This document shows positions 32,259-39,347 of a stretch of DNA of 39,347 bases, in pieces. Numbering within the stretch: position 1 is the first letter of the stretch; every line of letters starts with the position of its first letter. The DNA lies in the NCBI RefSeq assembly GCF_005889745.1, contig NZ_VCKZ01000027.1:1-39347 (forward strand), in the 5' to 3' direction. Under the pieces are notes generated by a model, which saw only the letters and a list, made by a program, of their open reading frames with translations, was not told the origin of the DNA and did no database searches. This stretch comes from Actinomadura geliboluensis. Its GTDB lineage: Bacteria; Actinomycetota; Actinomycetes; Streptosporangiales; Streptosporangiaceae. The translations under genes and the position numbers were made by a program.

Positions 32259-34760
32259 TTGTCGAGTCCCGAACAGGAGCCCAGATCCCACGGGCGCCCG
32301 CGCACGCGCCCGATCGGGCGGCGGATCGTCCTGCTCCTCGCCATCCCGCTGGTCTCGCTCGTGGCCCTGTGGACGTACTCGGCGATCCCGGCGCTGAACG
32401 ACGCGCTCCTGCGCAACCAGTACGCCGACAACCACGACCGGGTCGGCCAGCCCGCGAACCTCGCCATGCAGGCGGTGCAGGAGGAGCGCGGCGCGGCCGT
32501 CGCCGCGCTGGTGGCGCCGTCCGCGGCGAACGAGCGGAAGTTCCACGACGCCGTCGCCAAGACCCAGCGCGCGGTGGCCCTGTTCCGCAGGCTCGGGCTC
32601 TCGCCCCAGGCCACCGAGCACATGGCCGAGGGCGGGATCCAGCGCACCCGGGACGTGGGCAACCAGTTCGACCAGCTCGCCAGCATCCGGTCGCAGATCA
32701 CCGCGCGGAACGTCACGGCGCTGGAGGCCATCAACGCCTACAGCGACGCCTTCGACAAGACCGTCCGGCTGCTCACCACGCTGGTCACCATCGACGACGT
32801 CGACGTCTACCAGCAGACCAACGGCGTCCTCTACATGTACTGGGCGCGCGACTTCATGCTGCGCGAGGACCTGCTGCTGACGGGGCTCGGCGGCGGCCGG
32901 CTGAAGGCCGGCGGCCGGGCCGCCTTCTCCGAGTGGGCGGGCGCCCGCGCCGAGCTGATCGAGCTCGGGCATGCCGGGCTCAGCGGCTCGGTCGCCAAGA
33001 CCATGAGCGGCCTCGTGAACTCCCCCGCCTACGCCGACTTCGTCGCGCTGGAGACCGCGATCGTGCGGCAGGGCCGGGCCCCGGCCCCGCAGCGGTGGCA
33101 GGCCGCCGTCCAGGCCGCCGGGCAGCTGTGGCTCGGCACCACCTACAAGGCCGGCCAGCAGCTCCAGCACGACGAGGTCGAGCCCGCCGGCGACCGGATC
33201 ATGCTGCGGGTCTACCTCGCGGGCGGCGTCGGGCTGCTCGCCGTGATCGCGTCCATCGTGCTGTCGCTGCTGTTCGCCCGCCGGCACGCCGGCGAGCTGC
33301 GGCGGCTGCAGCGGTCGGCGCAGGAGCTGGCCAACGAGCGGCTGCCCCGCGTCGTGGCGCGGCTGCGGCGCGGCGAGCGGGTGGACCTGGACGCCGAGAC
33401 GCCCCGCCCCGCCTCCGGGAAGACCCGCGAGGTCGCGCTGGTCAGCGAGGCGTTCGAGACCGTCCAGCGGCAGGCGATCAGCACCGCGATCGGCGAGGCG
33501 GAGCTGCGCGCCAGCATCAACCGGGTCTTCGTGAACCTGTCGTGGCGCAGCCAGTCGCTGCTGCACCGGCAGCTGCGGCTGCTGGACCAGATGGAGCGGC
33601 GCGCGTCCAGCCCCGAGGAGCTGGACGACCTGTTCCGCCTCGACCACCTCACCACCCGCATGCGGCGGCACGCCGAGGGCCTGGTCATCCTGTCCGGGTC
33701 GCCCACCGTGCGCGCCTGGGACCACCCCGTCGCCGCCGAGGACGTGGTGCGCGCCGCGATCGCCGAGGTCGAGGACTACACCCGCATCGAGGTGACCGGC
33801 GCGACGTCGGCCGCGGTCAGCGGGGACGTGGTCGCCGACGTCATCCACCTGCTCGCCGAGCTGATCGAGAACGCCACCGCCTACTCCCCGCCGACCACCG
33901 AGGTCACCGTCAAGGTCGAGACCGTCGCCAACGGGCTCGCGGTGGAGGTGGTCGACCGCGGCATCGGCCTCGCCCCGGAGGAGCTGGACTCGCTCAACCG
34001 GCGCCTCGCCAGCGCCGTCGAGTTCGACCTGGTCGACACCGAGCGGCTCGGCCTGTTCGTCGTCGCGCGGCTCGCCGCCCGGCACGACATCAAGGTCTCG
34101 CTGCAGCCCTCGGCGTACGGGGGCACGACCGCGATCGTCCTCGTCCCGCACGCCCTGGTGGTCCTGGACGAGCAGTGGCAGCCGATCGGCGAGGGCACCG
34201 CCGCGGCGCAGCCGGTCGGCGCGGGCGCGCCGCGGCTCGGCCGCCCGGTCCGCCGCGCGCTGCCCGGCCCGGCGAGCCCGCCGGCGCGCACCGGGCCGCC
34301 GGACGGCCCGCCCGCCCCGGTCGCCTTCAACACACCGGTCTCCTTCGAGACGCCGCCGGCCTTCGCACCGCCCGCCGCCGACGCGCGGGTCTCCTACGAC
34401 GCGCAGGTCTCCTCCGACGGGGCCGCCGATTCGCCGGTGTCCTTCGACCCGCCCGGGCGGGCCAATGGCCGGACCCGGCCGCTGGACGAGGATCCGGAAC
34501 CGGCCGCGGTCGAGGACAGCGAGGTCACCGGGCGGCTCCCGCGCCGCGTCCGGCAGCGCAACCTCGCTCCTCAGCTGCGCAAACGCCCGCTGAACGGGCG
34601 GCCGAAGGAGGCCGCCCCGGCGGACGAGGACTTCGAGGAGCCGAGTCCGGAGCTCAGCCGCGATCTGATGGCCTCGCTACAGTCGGGATGGCTGCGCGGC
34701 AGGATCGCCGACGACGAACCGGGCGATCTCGAACCACGCGATGAATGGGGGGAAGCATGA
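32259..34760 (+). CDS. cvnA: Conservon sensor kinase-like protein with NIT domain (CvnA)
   Basis: An 833-residue membrane protein: helix 1 (about 22-44), an extracellular all-helical nitrate/nitrite-sensor-type (NIT) domain (about 50-305), helix 2 (about 318-340), a coiled linker, a dimerisation region with LDHLTTRMRRHAEG (His463 candidate) and a HATPase domain (about 525-630) with N-box Asn538 (ELIENAT), DRGIG and GLFVVARL boxes. A long Pro/Ala-rich, probably disordered C-terminus (about 640-833) is typical of CvnA. It is predicted to sense an extracellular signal and pass it to the small GTPase-like CvnD through CvnB/CvnC. The start is TTG 32259 because AGGAG (32247-32251) lies 7 nt upstream. 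ATGA at 34757-34760 couples it to cvnB. No response regulator is encoded nearby. Confidence 0.93.
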   Translation: MSSPEQEPRSHGRPRTRPIGRRIVLLLAIPLVSLVALWTYSAIPALNDALLRNQYADNHDRVGQPANLAMQAVQEERGAAVAALVAPSAANERKFHDAVAKTQRAVALFRRLGLSPQATEHMAEGGIQRTRDVGNQFDQLASIRSQITARNVTALEAINAYSDAFDKTVRLLTTLVTIDDVDVYQQTNGVLYMYWARDFMLREDLLLTGLGGGRLKAGGRAAFSEWAGARAELIELGHAGLSGSVAKTMSGLVNSPAYADFVALETAIVRQGRAPAPQRWQAAVQAAGQLWLGTTYKAGQQLQHDEVEPAGDRIMLRVYLAGGVGLLAVIASIVLSLLFARRHAGELRRLQRSAQELANERLPRVVARLRRGERVDLDAETPRPASGKTREVALVSEAFETVQRQAISTAIGEAELRASINRVFVNLSWRSQSLLHRQLRLLDQMERRASSPEELDDLFRLDHLTTRMRRHAEGLVILSGSPTVRAWDHPVAAEDVVRAAIAEVEDYTRIEVTGATSAAVSGDVVADVIHLLAELIENATAYSPPTTEVTVKVETVANGLAVEVVDRGIGLAPEELDSLNRRLASAVEFDLVDTERLGLFVVARLAARHDIKVSLQPSAYGGTTAIVLVPHALVVLDEQWQPIGEGTAAAQPVGAGAPRLGRPVRRALPGPASPPARTGPPDGPPAPVAFNTPVSFETPPAFAPPAADARVSYDAQVSSDGAADSPVSFDPPGRANGRTRPLDEDPEPAAVEDSEVTGRLPRRVRQRNLAPQLRKRPLNGRPKEAAPADEDFEEPSPELSRDLMASLQSGWLRGRIADDEPGDLEPRDEWGEA

Positions 34761-35194
34761 CTCGGCAGGGCCACGCCACCGGCGAGCTCGACTGGCTGCT
34801 GGAGGATCTGGTGCAACGGGTCGGCGAGGTCCGCCAGGCCGTGCTGCTGTCCCGCGACGGGCTGGTCATGGGCGCCTCGGGCGACGTCACCCGCAAGGAC
34901 GCCGAGTTCCTCGCGGCGCTGTCGTCGGGCTTCCACAGCCTCGCCAACGGCGCCCGCGAGCACTTCCAGGCCAAGCAGGTGCGGCAGACGGTGGTAGAGC
35001 TCGACGACCGGCTGTTCTTCGTCATGCCGGCCGGGAACGGCAGCTGCCTCGCGGTGCTCAGCGACGCGGGCGGCAACGCCGGGCTCGTCGCCTACGAGAC
35101 CACCATGCTGATCAAGCGGGTGCGGCGGGCGCTGTCGGCGTCGCCGCGCGCCGAGGCCGAGGACGCGTCGGTACGGCCGGGTGCGTCGGGCTGA
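34757..35194 (+). CDS. cvnB: Roadblock/LC7 conservon protein (CvnB)
   Basis: A 145-residue single-domain roadblock/LC7 protein with the typical start ELDWLLEDLVQRVGEVRQAVLLSRDGLVMGAS and a central FFVMPAGNGSCLAVLSDAGGNAGLVAYE. Such dimers act as GTPase-activating or adaptor partners of the CvnD GTPase, by analogy with MglB/MglA. ATG 34757 overlaps the cvnA stop as ATGA and has GGGGGGAA upstream; ATG 34745 would add four residues. CvnC starts 6 nt after its stop. Confidence 0.95.
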   Translation: MTRQGHATGELDWLLEDLVQRVGEVRQAVLLSRDGLVMGASGDVTRKDAEFLAALSSGFHSLANGAREHFQAKQVRQTVVELDDRLFFVMPAGNGSCLAVLSDAGGNAGLVAYETTMLIKRVRRALSASPRAEAEDASVRPGASG

Positions 35195-35200
35195 GCGACC

Positions 35201-35578
35201 GTGGAGACGCCGAGAGAGCGCTGGATCGGCCGGGACGCCGGCCCGGTCGTCCGGCCGTACGCGGTGACCCGCGGGCGCACCCGCCCGCGCGGGCTCGTCG
35301 TCGACCTGGTGACGATCCTGGTCGCGACCGGCCGCACCCCGGGCGACCGGGTGTGGCTGTCCCGCGAGCAGCGGCGGCTGCTGGAGCTGTGCCGGCGGCC
35401 GTCGACGCCGGCCGACCTGGCCTCGGAGACCGACCTTCCGTTCCGGGTCGTGCAGATCCTGCTGGAGGACCTGCACCAGTACGGCCTGATCGAGGAGGTC
35501 CCGCAGGCGGCGGAACCGTCCGAACGCCCCGACCCCCGCATCCTGATGAGAGTCCTCGATGAACTTCGCCGCCTCTGA
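35201..35578 (+). CDS. cvnC: DUF742 conservon protein (CvnC)
   Basis: A 125-residue protein of the DUF742 family, found almost only as the third member of conservons. The RPYAVTRGRTRP block and a winged-helix-like C-terminal part (LSREQRRLLELC, PADLASETDLPFRVVQILLEDL, LHQYGLIEE) fit a DNA- or protein-binding helix-turn-helix; direct DNA binding has not been settled for the family. Start GTG 35201 is 6 nt after cvnB with only a weak ribosome site, suggesting translational coupling. Its 3' end overlaps cvnD by 20 bp. Confidence 0.93.
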   Translation: METPRERWIGRDAGPVVRPYAVTRGRTRPRGLVVDLVTILVATGRTPGDRVWLSREQRRLLELCRRPSTPADLASETDLPFRVVQILLEDLHQYGLIEEVPQAAEPSERPDPRILMRVLDELRRL

Positions 35579-36161
35579 CCCGTCCGCGACGCCGTACGCG
35601 CCGGCCGACGACGTCCCCATGCACACGCTGAAGGTGCTGGTGGCCGGGGGCTTCGGCGTCGGCAAGACGACGCTGGTCGGCGCGGTGAGCGAGATCCGCC
35701 CGCTGCGCACCGAGGAGACCCTCACCGACGCCTCGATCGGGGTGGACGACCTCGGCGGCGTCGAGGGCAAGACCACCACGACCGTCGCGATGGACTTCGG
35801 CCGGCTGACGTTCTCCGGCGGCGTCCGGCTGTACCTGTTCGGGACGCCCGGCCAGGAGCGGTTCTGGTTCATGTGGGACCAGATCGCCTACGGCGCCGTC
35901 GGCGCGATCGTCCTGGTCGACACCCGCCGGCTGTCGTCGAGCTTCGCCTCGATCGACTTCTTCGAGCAGCGGGAGATCCCGTTCGTGGTCGCCGCGAACC
36001 AGTTCGACGGCGCCCGCCGCTACGCCGTCGAGGAGATCCGCGACGCCCTCGACGTCGACCCGGACGTGCCCGTCCTGATGTGCGACGTGCGGAGCCGGGA
36101 GGTGGCGCGGGGCGTGCTGGTCGCCCTCGTGGAGCACGCGCTCCAGACGGCGCGGCGCTAG
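35559..36161 (+). CDS. cvnD: Conservon small GTPase-like protein (CvnD)
   Basis: A 200-residue Ras-like GTPase of the MglA/CvnD group. Walker A GGFGVGKTT (30-38), the G3 region FGTPGQERFWFMW (94-106) and a G4 candidate NQFD (147-150) in place of the usual NKxD are visible; NQFD is common among CvnD proteins. It should cycle between GTP and GDP under control of CvnB and act as the output of the sensor CvnA. It starts at ATG 35559 inside cvnC. No P450 or CvnE-type gene follows, so this is a four-gene conservon. TetR ends 9 nt beyond on the opposite strand, so transcription stops without a visible terminator. Confidence 0.94.
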   Translation: MNFAASDPSATPYAPADDVPMHTLKVLVAGGFGVGKTTLVGAVSEIRPLRTEETLTDASIGVDDLGGVEGKTTTTVAMDFGRLTFSGGVRLYLFGTPGQERFWFMWDQIAYGAVGAIVLVDTRRLSSSFASIDFFEQREIPFVVAANQFDGARRYAVEEIRDALDVDPDVPVLMCDVRSREVARGVLVALVEHALQTARR

Positions 36162-36170
36162 CCGGCGGCG

Positions 36171-36761
36171 CTACTCGGGGCCGGTGCCGGACGGCCGCAT
36201 CCGGGCGACGATCAGCGAGGCCAGCGCGGCGTAGGCGGCGGAGTCGTCCAGGCCGGTCTGCGCCTTGATCTCGCCGCGGTGGATGGACTCCATCACCTGC
36301 CCCGCGACGGCGCCGACGAAGTCCGCGTCGGCGCCGGGCATCCGCCCGTCGGCCTCCCGGACGAGCCCCCGCACCCGGCGGACCGCGAACCCGGTGTTCT
36401 GCTTGTAGATCTCCCGCGCGGGCGCGAACGCGTCCAGGTCGGCGAAGAACGCGGGCGACGCCGGGGCCAGCTCCCGCGAGATCGCCCGCAGGTAGGCGCC
36501 GACCCGCTCGCGCGGATCGGCGGCCGGGTCGAGCGCGGCCTCCACCCGCTCGGTCGCCCGCCGGAAGAACGCGCGCACCACGGCGACGATGATCTGCTCC
36601 CGGCTCGCCGCGACCGCGTACAGCGTGCTCTTGGAGCAGCGCAGCAGCGCGGCGAGGTCGGCGACGCTCAGCTCGGCGAACCCGCGGTCGAGGAAGACGT
36701 CCATGAGCCGCCCGATCAGCGCCTCCCGCCGCCGCGCCGCCCGGGTGACCCGCTCGTCCAT
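36171..36761 (-). CDS. TetR-family repressor of the divergent acyl-CoA dehydrogenase
   Basis: A 196-residue TetR-type regulator. The N-terminal helix-turn-helix (about 28-58: ELSVADLAALLRCSKSTLYAVAASREQII) should bind DNA and the C-terminal all-helical part binds a ligand and dimerises. It is divergent from an acyl-CoA dehydrogenase with 85 bp between the start codons, a classical repressor-target layout. The ligand may be an acyl-CoA, by analogy with other regulators placed beside such dehydrogenases; this is inference. ATG 36761 lacks a strong ribosome site, so a leaderless or short-leader start is possible; GTG 36749 is the alternative. Confidence 0.88.
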   Translation of the reverse strand: MDERVTRAARRREALIGRLMDVFLDRGFAELSVADLAALLRCSKSTLYAVAASREQIIVAVVRAFFRRATERVEAALDPAADPRERVGAYLRAISRELAPASPAFFADLDAFAPAREIYKQNTGFAVRRVRGLVREADGRMPGADADFVGAVAGQVMESIHRGEIKAQTGLDDSAAYAALASLIVARMRPSGTGPE

Positions 36762-36784
36762 GCGGGAGACGCTACCAAAGGGCA

Positions 36785-36821
36785 GTACCGAAACAGGTTC
36801 GCCGGTACCGGTCTTGGTACT
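36785..36821. promoter_or_regulatory. Candidate TetR operator with three GGTAC elements
   Basis: The 85-bp divergent gap contains GTACCG (36785-36790) and CGGTAC (36803-36808) as a 6-bp inverted repeat with 12-nt spacing. CGGTAC is part of the palindrome CCGGTACCGG (36802-36811), and a third GGTACT lies at 36816-36821. A -10-like TACTCT (36818-36823) for the dehydrogenase overlaps the last element, so a bound repressor would block RNA polymerase. Confidence 0.5.
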
Positions 36822-36846
36822 CTGGAGCGGCCGAAAGGAGTCGCCC

Positions 36847-37989
36847 ATGCCCGCCACCCGGCACCTGCCGAACCCCGAGTCCGCGGACCTGATCGCGCTG
36901 ACCCGCGAGATCGCGGCCAAGGAGCTGGCCCCGAACGCCGCCGACGCGGAGCGGACCGAGACGTTCCCGCGCGAGGTGTTCGCGACGCTCGGCCGGGCCG
37001 GGCTGCTCACCCTCCCCTACCCGGAGGAGTTCGGCGGCGGCGCCCAGCCGTACGAGGTCTACCTCCAGGTGCTGGAGGAGATCGGCGCGGTGTGGGCGAG
37101 CGTCGGCGTCGGCGTCAGCGTCCACGCCCTCTCCTGCTTCCCCCTGTTCGCCTACGGCACCGACGAGCAGCGCGCGGAGTGGCTGCCCGGCATGCTGTCG
37201 GGCGAGCAGCTCGGCGCGTACTGCCTCTCCGAGGCGCACGCCGGCTCCGACCCCGCCGCGATGCGCGCGAAGGCCGTCCGGGACGGCGACTCCTACGTCC
37301 TCAACGGCGCCAAGGCGTGGACGACCCACGGCGGCGAGGCCGACTTCTACACGGTCATGGCCCGCACCGCCGACACCGGCTCCCGCGGCATCTCCTGCTT
37401 CCACGTCCCCGCCGGCACCCCCGGCCTGGAGTTCGACGAGCCCGAGGAAAAGATGGGCCTGATGGGCTCCACCACGGCGACCGTCCGCCTGGTGGACGCC
37501 CGCGTCCCGGCCGCGAACCTCATCGGCCACGAGGGCCAGGGCCTGTCCATCGCCCTCGCCGGCCTCGACGCGGGCCGCCTCGGCATCGCCGCCGTCGCCA
37601 CGGGCCTGTCCCAGGGCGCGCTGGACACCGCCGTCGCCTACGCCAAGGAGCGCGAGGCGTTCGGCAAGGCCATCATCGACCACCAGGGCCTGGCGTTCGT
37701 CCTCGCCGACATGGCCGCCGCCGTCGAGTCGGCCCGCGCCACCTACCTGTCCGCCGCCCGCCTCAAGGACGCCGGCCTCCCCTACGGCCGCGAGGCGTCC
37801 ATCGCCAAGCTGGTCGCCACCGACAACGCGATGAAGGTGACGACCGACGCCGTCCAGGTCCTCGGCGGCGCCGGCTACACCCGCGACTTCCCGGTGGAGC
37901 GCTACATGCGCGAGGCCAAGGTCATGCAGATCTTCGAGGGCACGAACCAGATCCAGCGCCTGGTCATCTCCCGCCACCTCGCCCGCTGA
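36847..37989 (+). CDS. Acyl-CoA dehydrogenase
   Basis: A 380-residue FAD flavoenzyme of short/medium-chain type that forms the 2,3-double bond of an acyl-CoA and passes electrons to ETF. Family blocks: AYCLSEAHAGSDPAAM, NGAKAWTTHG, EKMGLMGSTTATV, REAFGKAIIDHQG, and the C-terminal MQIFEGTNQIQR with catalytic base Glu364. The length is normal and there is no fused domain. AAAGGAG 6 nt upstream fixes ATG 36847. The gene is probably controlled by the adjacent TetR protein. It converges with boxB (60-bp gap), which contains only a 10-bp palindrome GTTCGTGAAC and no clear terminator. Substrate chain length or branching cannot be read. Confidence 0.94.
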   Translation: MPATRHLPNPESADLIALTREIAAKELAPNAADAERTETFPREVFATLGRAGLLTLPYPEEFGGGAQPYEVYLQVLEEIGAVWASVGVGVSVHALSCFPLFAYGTDEQRAEWLPGMLSGEQLGAYCLSEAHAGSDPAAMRAKAVRDGDSYVLNGAKAWTTHGGEADFYTVMARTADTGSRGISCFHVPAGTPGLEFDEPEEKMGLMGSTTATVRLVDARVPAANLIGHEGQGLSIALAGLDAGRLGIAAVATGLSQGALDTAVAYAKEREAFGKAIIDHQGLAFVLADMAAAVESARATYLSAARLKDAGLPYGREASIAKLVATDNAMKVTTDAVQVLGGAGYTRDFPVERYMREAKVMQIFEGTNQIQRLVISRHLAR

Positions 37990-38049
37990 CATCGGACGGG
38001 CCGGCCCAGGACGGGCGCGCGGCGGCGTCGCGTTCGTGAACGGCGCGTC

Positions 38050-39347
38050 CTAGAGGCGGACGTACTCGTAGTCGAAGGGTTTGCCGTTGATGCCGTTGCG
38101 GGGCGGGGCGATCCAGGCGGCGATCTTGCCGCGCTCGTGGACGGGGCGCATCAGCGACCGGACGTGGGTCTTGTCGACCTCCGTCGGCAGCCAGGCGCCC
38201 TTGCGCCGCTCCCACTCCTCGGCGGGGATGACCTCGCCGTCCGGGGTGGCCTCGATGCCGGCGAACGCGCCGACCTTGCGGTTGAACGCGACGCTCGGCA
38301 GGTAGAGGCGCTGCGGCAGGCCCGCGTCGGCCAGGATGCGGTTCCACCGGTTGACGCCGCTCTGGCAGTCGGAGATGTACTCGCGGCGCAGGTCGGTGTT
38401 CAGGCCGGTGAGGGCGGCGACCTCGGTCTGCCCGACGGCGCCGTCCACCAGGGCGTCCACCAGGGCGGCGTCGTCGGTGAGGCGGTGGTCGTCCTTGCGG
38501 CGGCCCTCCATCCAGCGGCCCTTGAGCCCGGCCGTGTAGTAGTTGGCGACGTTGCTGGACGTCTCGGACCCGAACAGGTCGAGCGACACCGAGTAGTGGA
38601 AGTTCAGGTACTTCTGGACGACGTCGAGCGAGATCGCGCCGTGCGCCGTGACGTCGTCGGTGTCGTGCTCCTTCATCAGCTGGACGGTCCGCTCCACGAC
38701 GCGGTCGATGCCCGTGGTGCCGACCATCATGTGGTGGGCCTCCTCCTTGAGCATGAACTCGCAGGTCCGCGACAGCGGGTCGAAGCCCGACTCCTTCAGC
38801 GTGCCGAGCTGGAACTTGCCGTCCCGGTCGGTGAAGTAGGTGAACATGAAGAACGACAGCCAGTCGGGGGTCTCCTCGTTGAAGGCGCCGAGGATGCGCG
38901 GCGACTCCTCGCTGCCGGAGTTGCGGTGCAGCAGCTCCTCGGCCTCCTCGCGGCCCTCGCGTCCGAAGTAGGCGTGCAGGAGGTAGACCATCGCCCACAG
39001 GTGGCGGCCCTCCTCCACGTTCACCTGGAAGAGGTTGCGCAGGTCGTACAGGCTCGGCGCGGTCGCCCCGAGGTTGCGCTGCTGCTCCACGGACGCGGGC
39101 TCGGTGTCGCCCTGGATGACGATGAGGCGCTGCAGGTCCGCGCGGTACTCGCCGGGGACCTTCTGCCAGGCGGGCTCGCCCTTGTGCGCGCCGAAGCCGA
39201 TGCGCCGGTCGCCGTCCCGCTCGGCGAGGAAGATGCCCCAGCGGTAGTCCTTCATGGCGACGTGCCCGAAGTGCGCCCAGCCTTCGCGGCCGACGTTCAC
39301 GGCGGTCCGCAGGTAGACGTCCTGGGTGGGCAGGGTCGGGCCCATCG
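38050..39347 (-). CDS. boxB: Benzoyl-CoA 2,3-epoxidase subunit BoxB (partial, 5' end outside window)
   Basis: The visible 431 residues match BoxB, the di-iron oxygenase that with BoxA epoxidises benzoyl-CoA in the aerobic box pathway. The two metal-binding helices are present: NVEEGRHLWAMVYLLHAYFG and EEAHHMMVG; DTEPASVEQQRNLG, GAFNEETPDWLSFFMFTYFT and DLFGSETSSN are also diagnostic. The Met at 39345 corresponds to an internal position of the Azoarcus enzyme (MGP...VYLRTAV), so about 40 N-terminal residues lie beyond the edge. BoxA, BoxC and the aldehyde dehydrogenase are not seen here and may lie to the right. A neighbouring 2,3-epoxyphenylacetyl-CoA-type oxygenase is less likely given the match along its length. 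Confidence 0.93.
   Translation of the reverse strand, partial: MGPTLPTQDVYLRTAVNVGREGWAHFGHVAMKDYRWGIFLAERDGDRRIGFGAHKGEPAWQKVPGEYRADLQRLIVIQGDTEPASVEQQRNLGATAPSLYDLRNLFQVNVEEGRHLWAMVYLLHAYFGREGREEAEELLHRNSGSEESPRILGAFNEETPDWLSFFMFTYFTDRDGKFQLGTLKESGFDPLSRTCEFMLKEEAHHMMVGTTGIDRVVERTVQLMKEHDTDDVTAHGAISLDVVQKYLNFHYSVSLDLFGSETSSNVANYYTAGLKGRWMEGRRKDDHRLTDDAALVDALVDGAVGQTEVAALTGLNTDLRREYISDCQSGVNRWNRILADAGLPQRLYLPSVAFNRKVGAFAGIEATPDGEVIPAEEWERRKGAWLPTEVDKTHVRSLMRPVHERGKIAAWIAPPRNGINGKPFDYEYVRL

Noticed and set aside
37990..38049. GTTCGTGAAC palindrome as terminator of the dehydrogenase and boxB
   Set aside because: The stem would be about four pairs with almost no loop, too weak for a terminator.
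39345..39347. Met codon at the right edge as the true BoxB start
   Set aside because: Comparison with the known BoxB N-terminus places this Met inside the protein; the gene continues beyond the window.
1..39347. tRNA, rRNA or riboswitch genes
   Set aside because: No cloverleaf with a TTCGAnnC arm, rRNA segment or known riboswitch core was recognised by eye; a covariance-model scan would settle this.

Overview
This is a high-GC actinomycete chromosome segment. GC-ending codons dominate, GTG and TTG starts are common, and the content is typical of the phylum: a conservon (CvnABCD), an F420/LLM-type oxidoreductase, a DUF574-type methyltransferase, secreted proteases with Streptomyces-like active sites, and PolA with a degenerate proofreading domain. 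The mix suggests Actinomadura or another Thermomonosporaceae/Streptosporangiales member; the genus is a guess from gene content, not from a marker.

Left part (1-3336, minus strand): a G5/excalibur lipoprotein, an NmrA-type NAD(P)-binding oxidoreductase and a streptogrisin-like serine protease with a strong terminator.

Centre-left (3541-11968, plus strand): three secreted enzymes in a row, a GH55-like beta-helix exo-beta-1,3-glucanase, a GH64 beta-1,3-glucanase and a GH3 beta-glucosidase-like enzyme. Each begins with a discoidin (F5/8C, CBM32-like) module. The DNA for the first two modules is gapless over 382 bp and identical over 109 bp; the third is a close relative. A glycosidase-like lipoprotein of unrecognised family follows. 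I read this as a beta-1,3-glucan (fungal wall, callose or laminarin) utilisation locus in which one binding module has been copied onto successive catalytic domains.

Next (12257-14905): a tight three-gene operon of SIS-domain isomerase, PfkB-type sugar kinase and class II aldolase, which fits amino-sugar/tagatose-type phosphate catabolism. It is preceded by an AT-rich regulatory island.

14895-18985: a RibD-C/DHFR-like reductase, then an LtaS/sulfatase-like membrane enzyme overlapping a GT39-like membrane glycosyltransferase, probably an envelope glycopolymer pair. 19004-25571 (minus strand): a 975-residue protein with a PcfJ-like core, an AhpD-like protein, a DUF574-type methyltransferase, a flavin monooxygenase and inorganic pyrophosphatase. 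25644-30230: maleylacetate reductase, DNA polymerase I and an LLM oxidoreductase.

30297-36161: an M28 aminopeptidase and, across a 441-bp gap with symmetric sequence elements, the conservon cvnABCD. The right end has a TetR regulator divergent from an acyl-CoA dehydrogenase, with a symmetric candidate operator between them, and a BoxB-type benzoyl-CoA epoxidase that runs off the window. No tRNA, rRNA, CRISPR array, insertion sequence or phage gene was seen.
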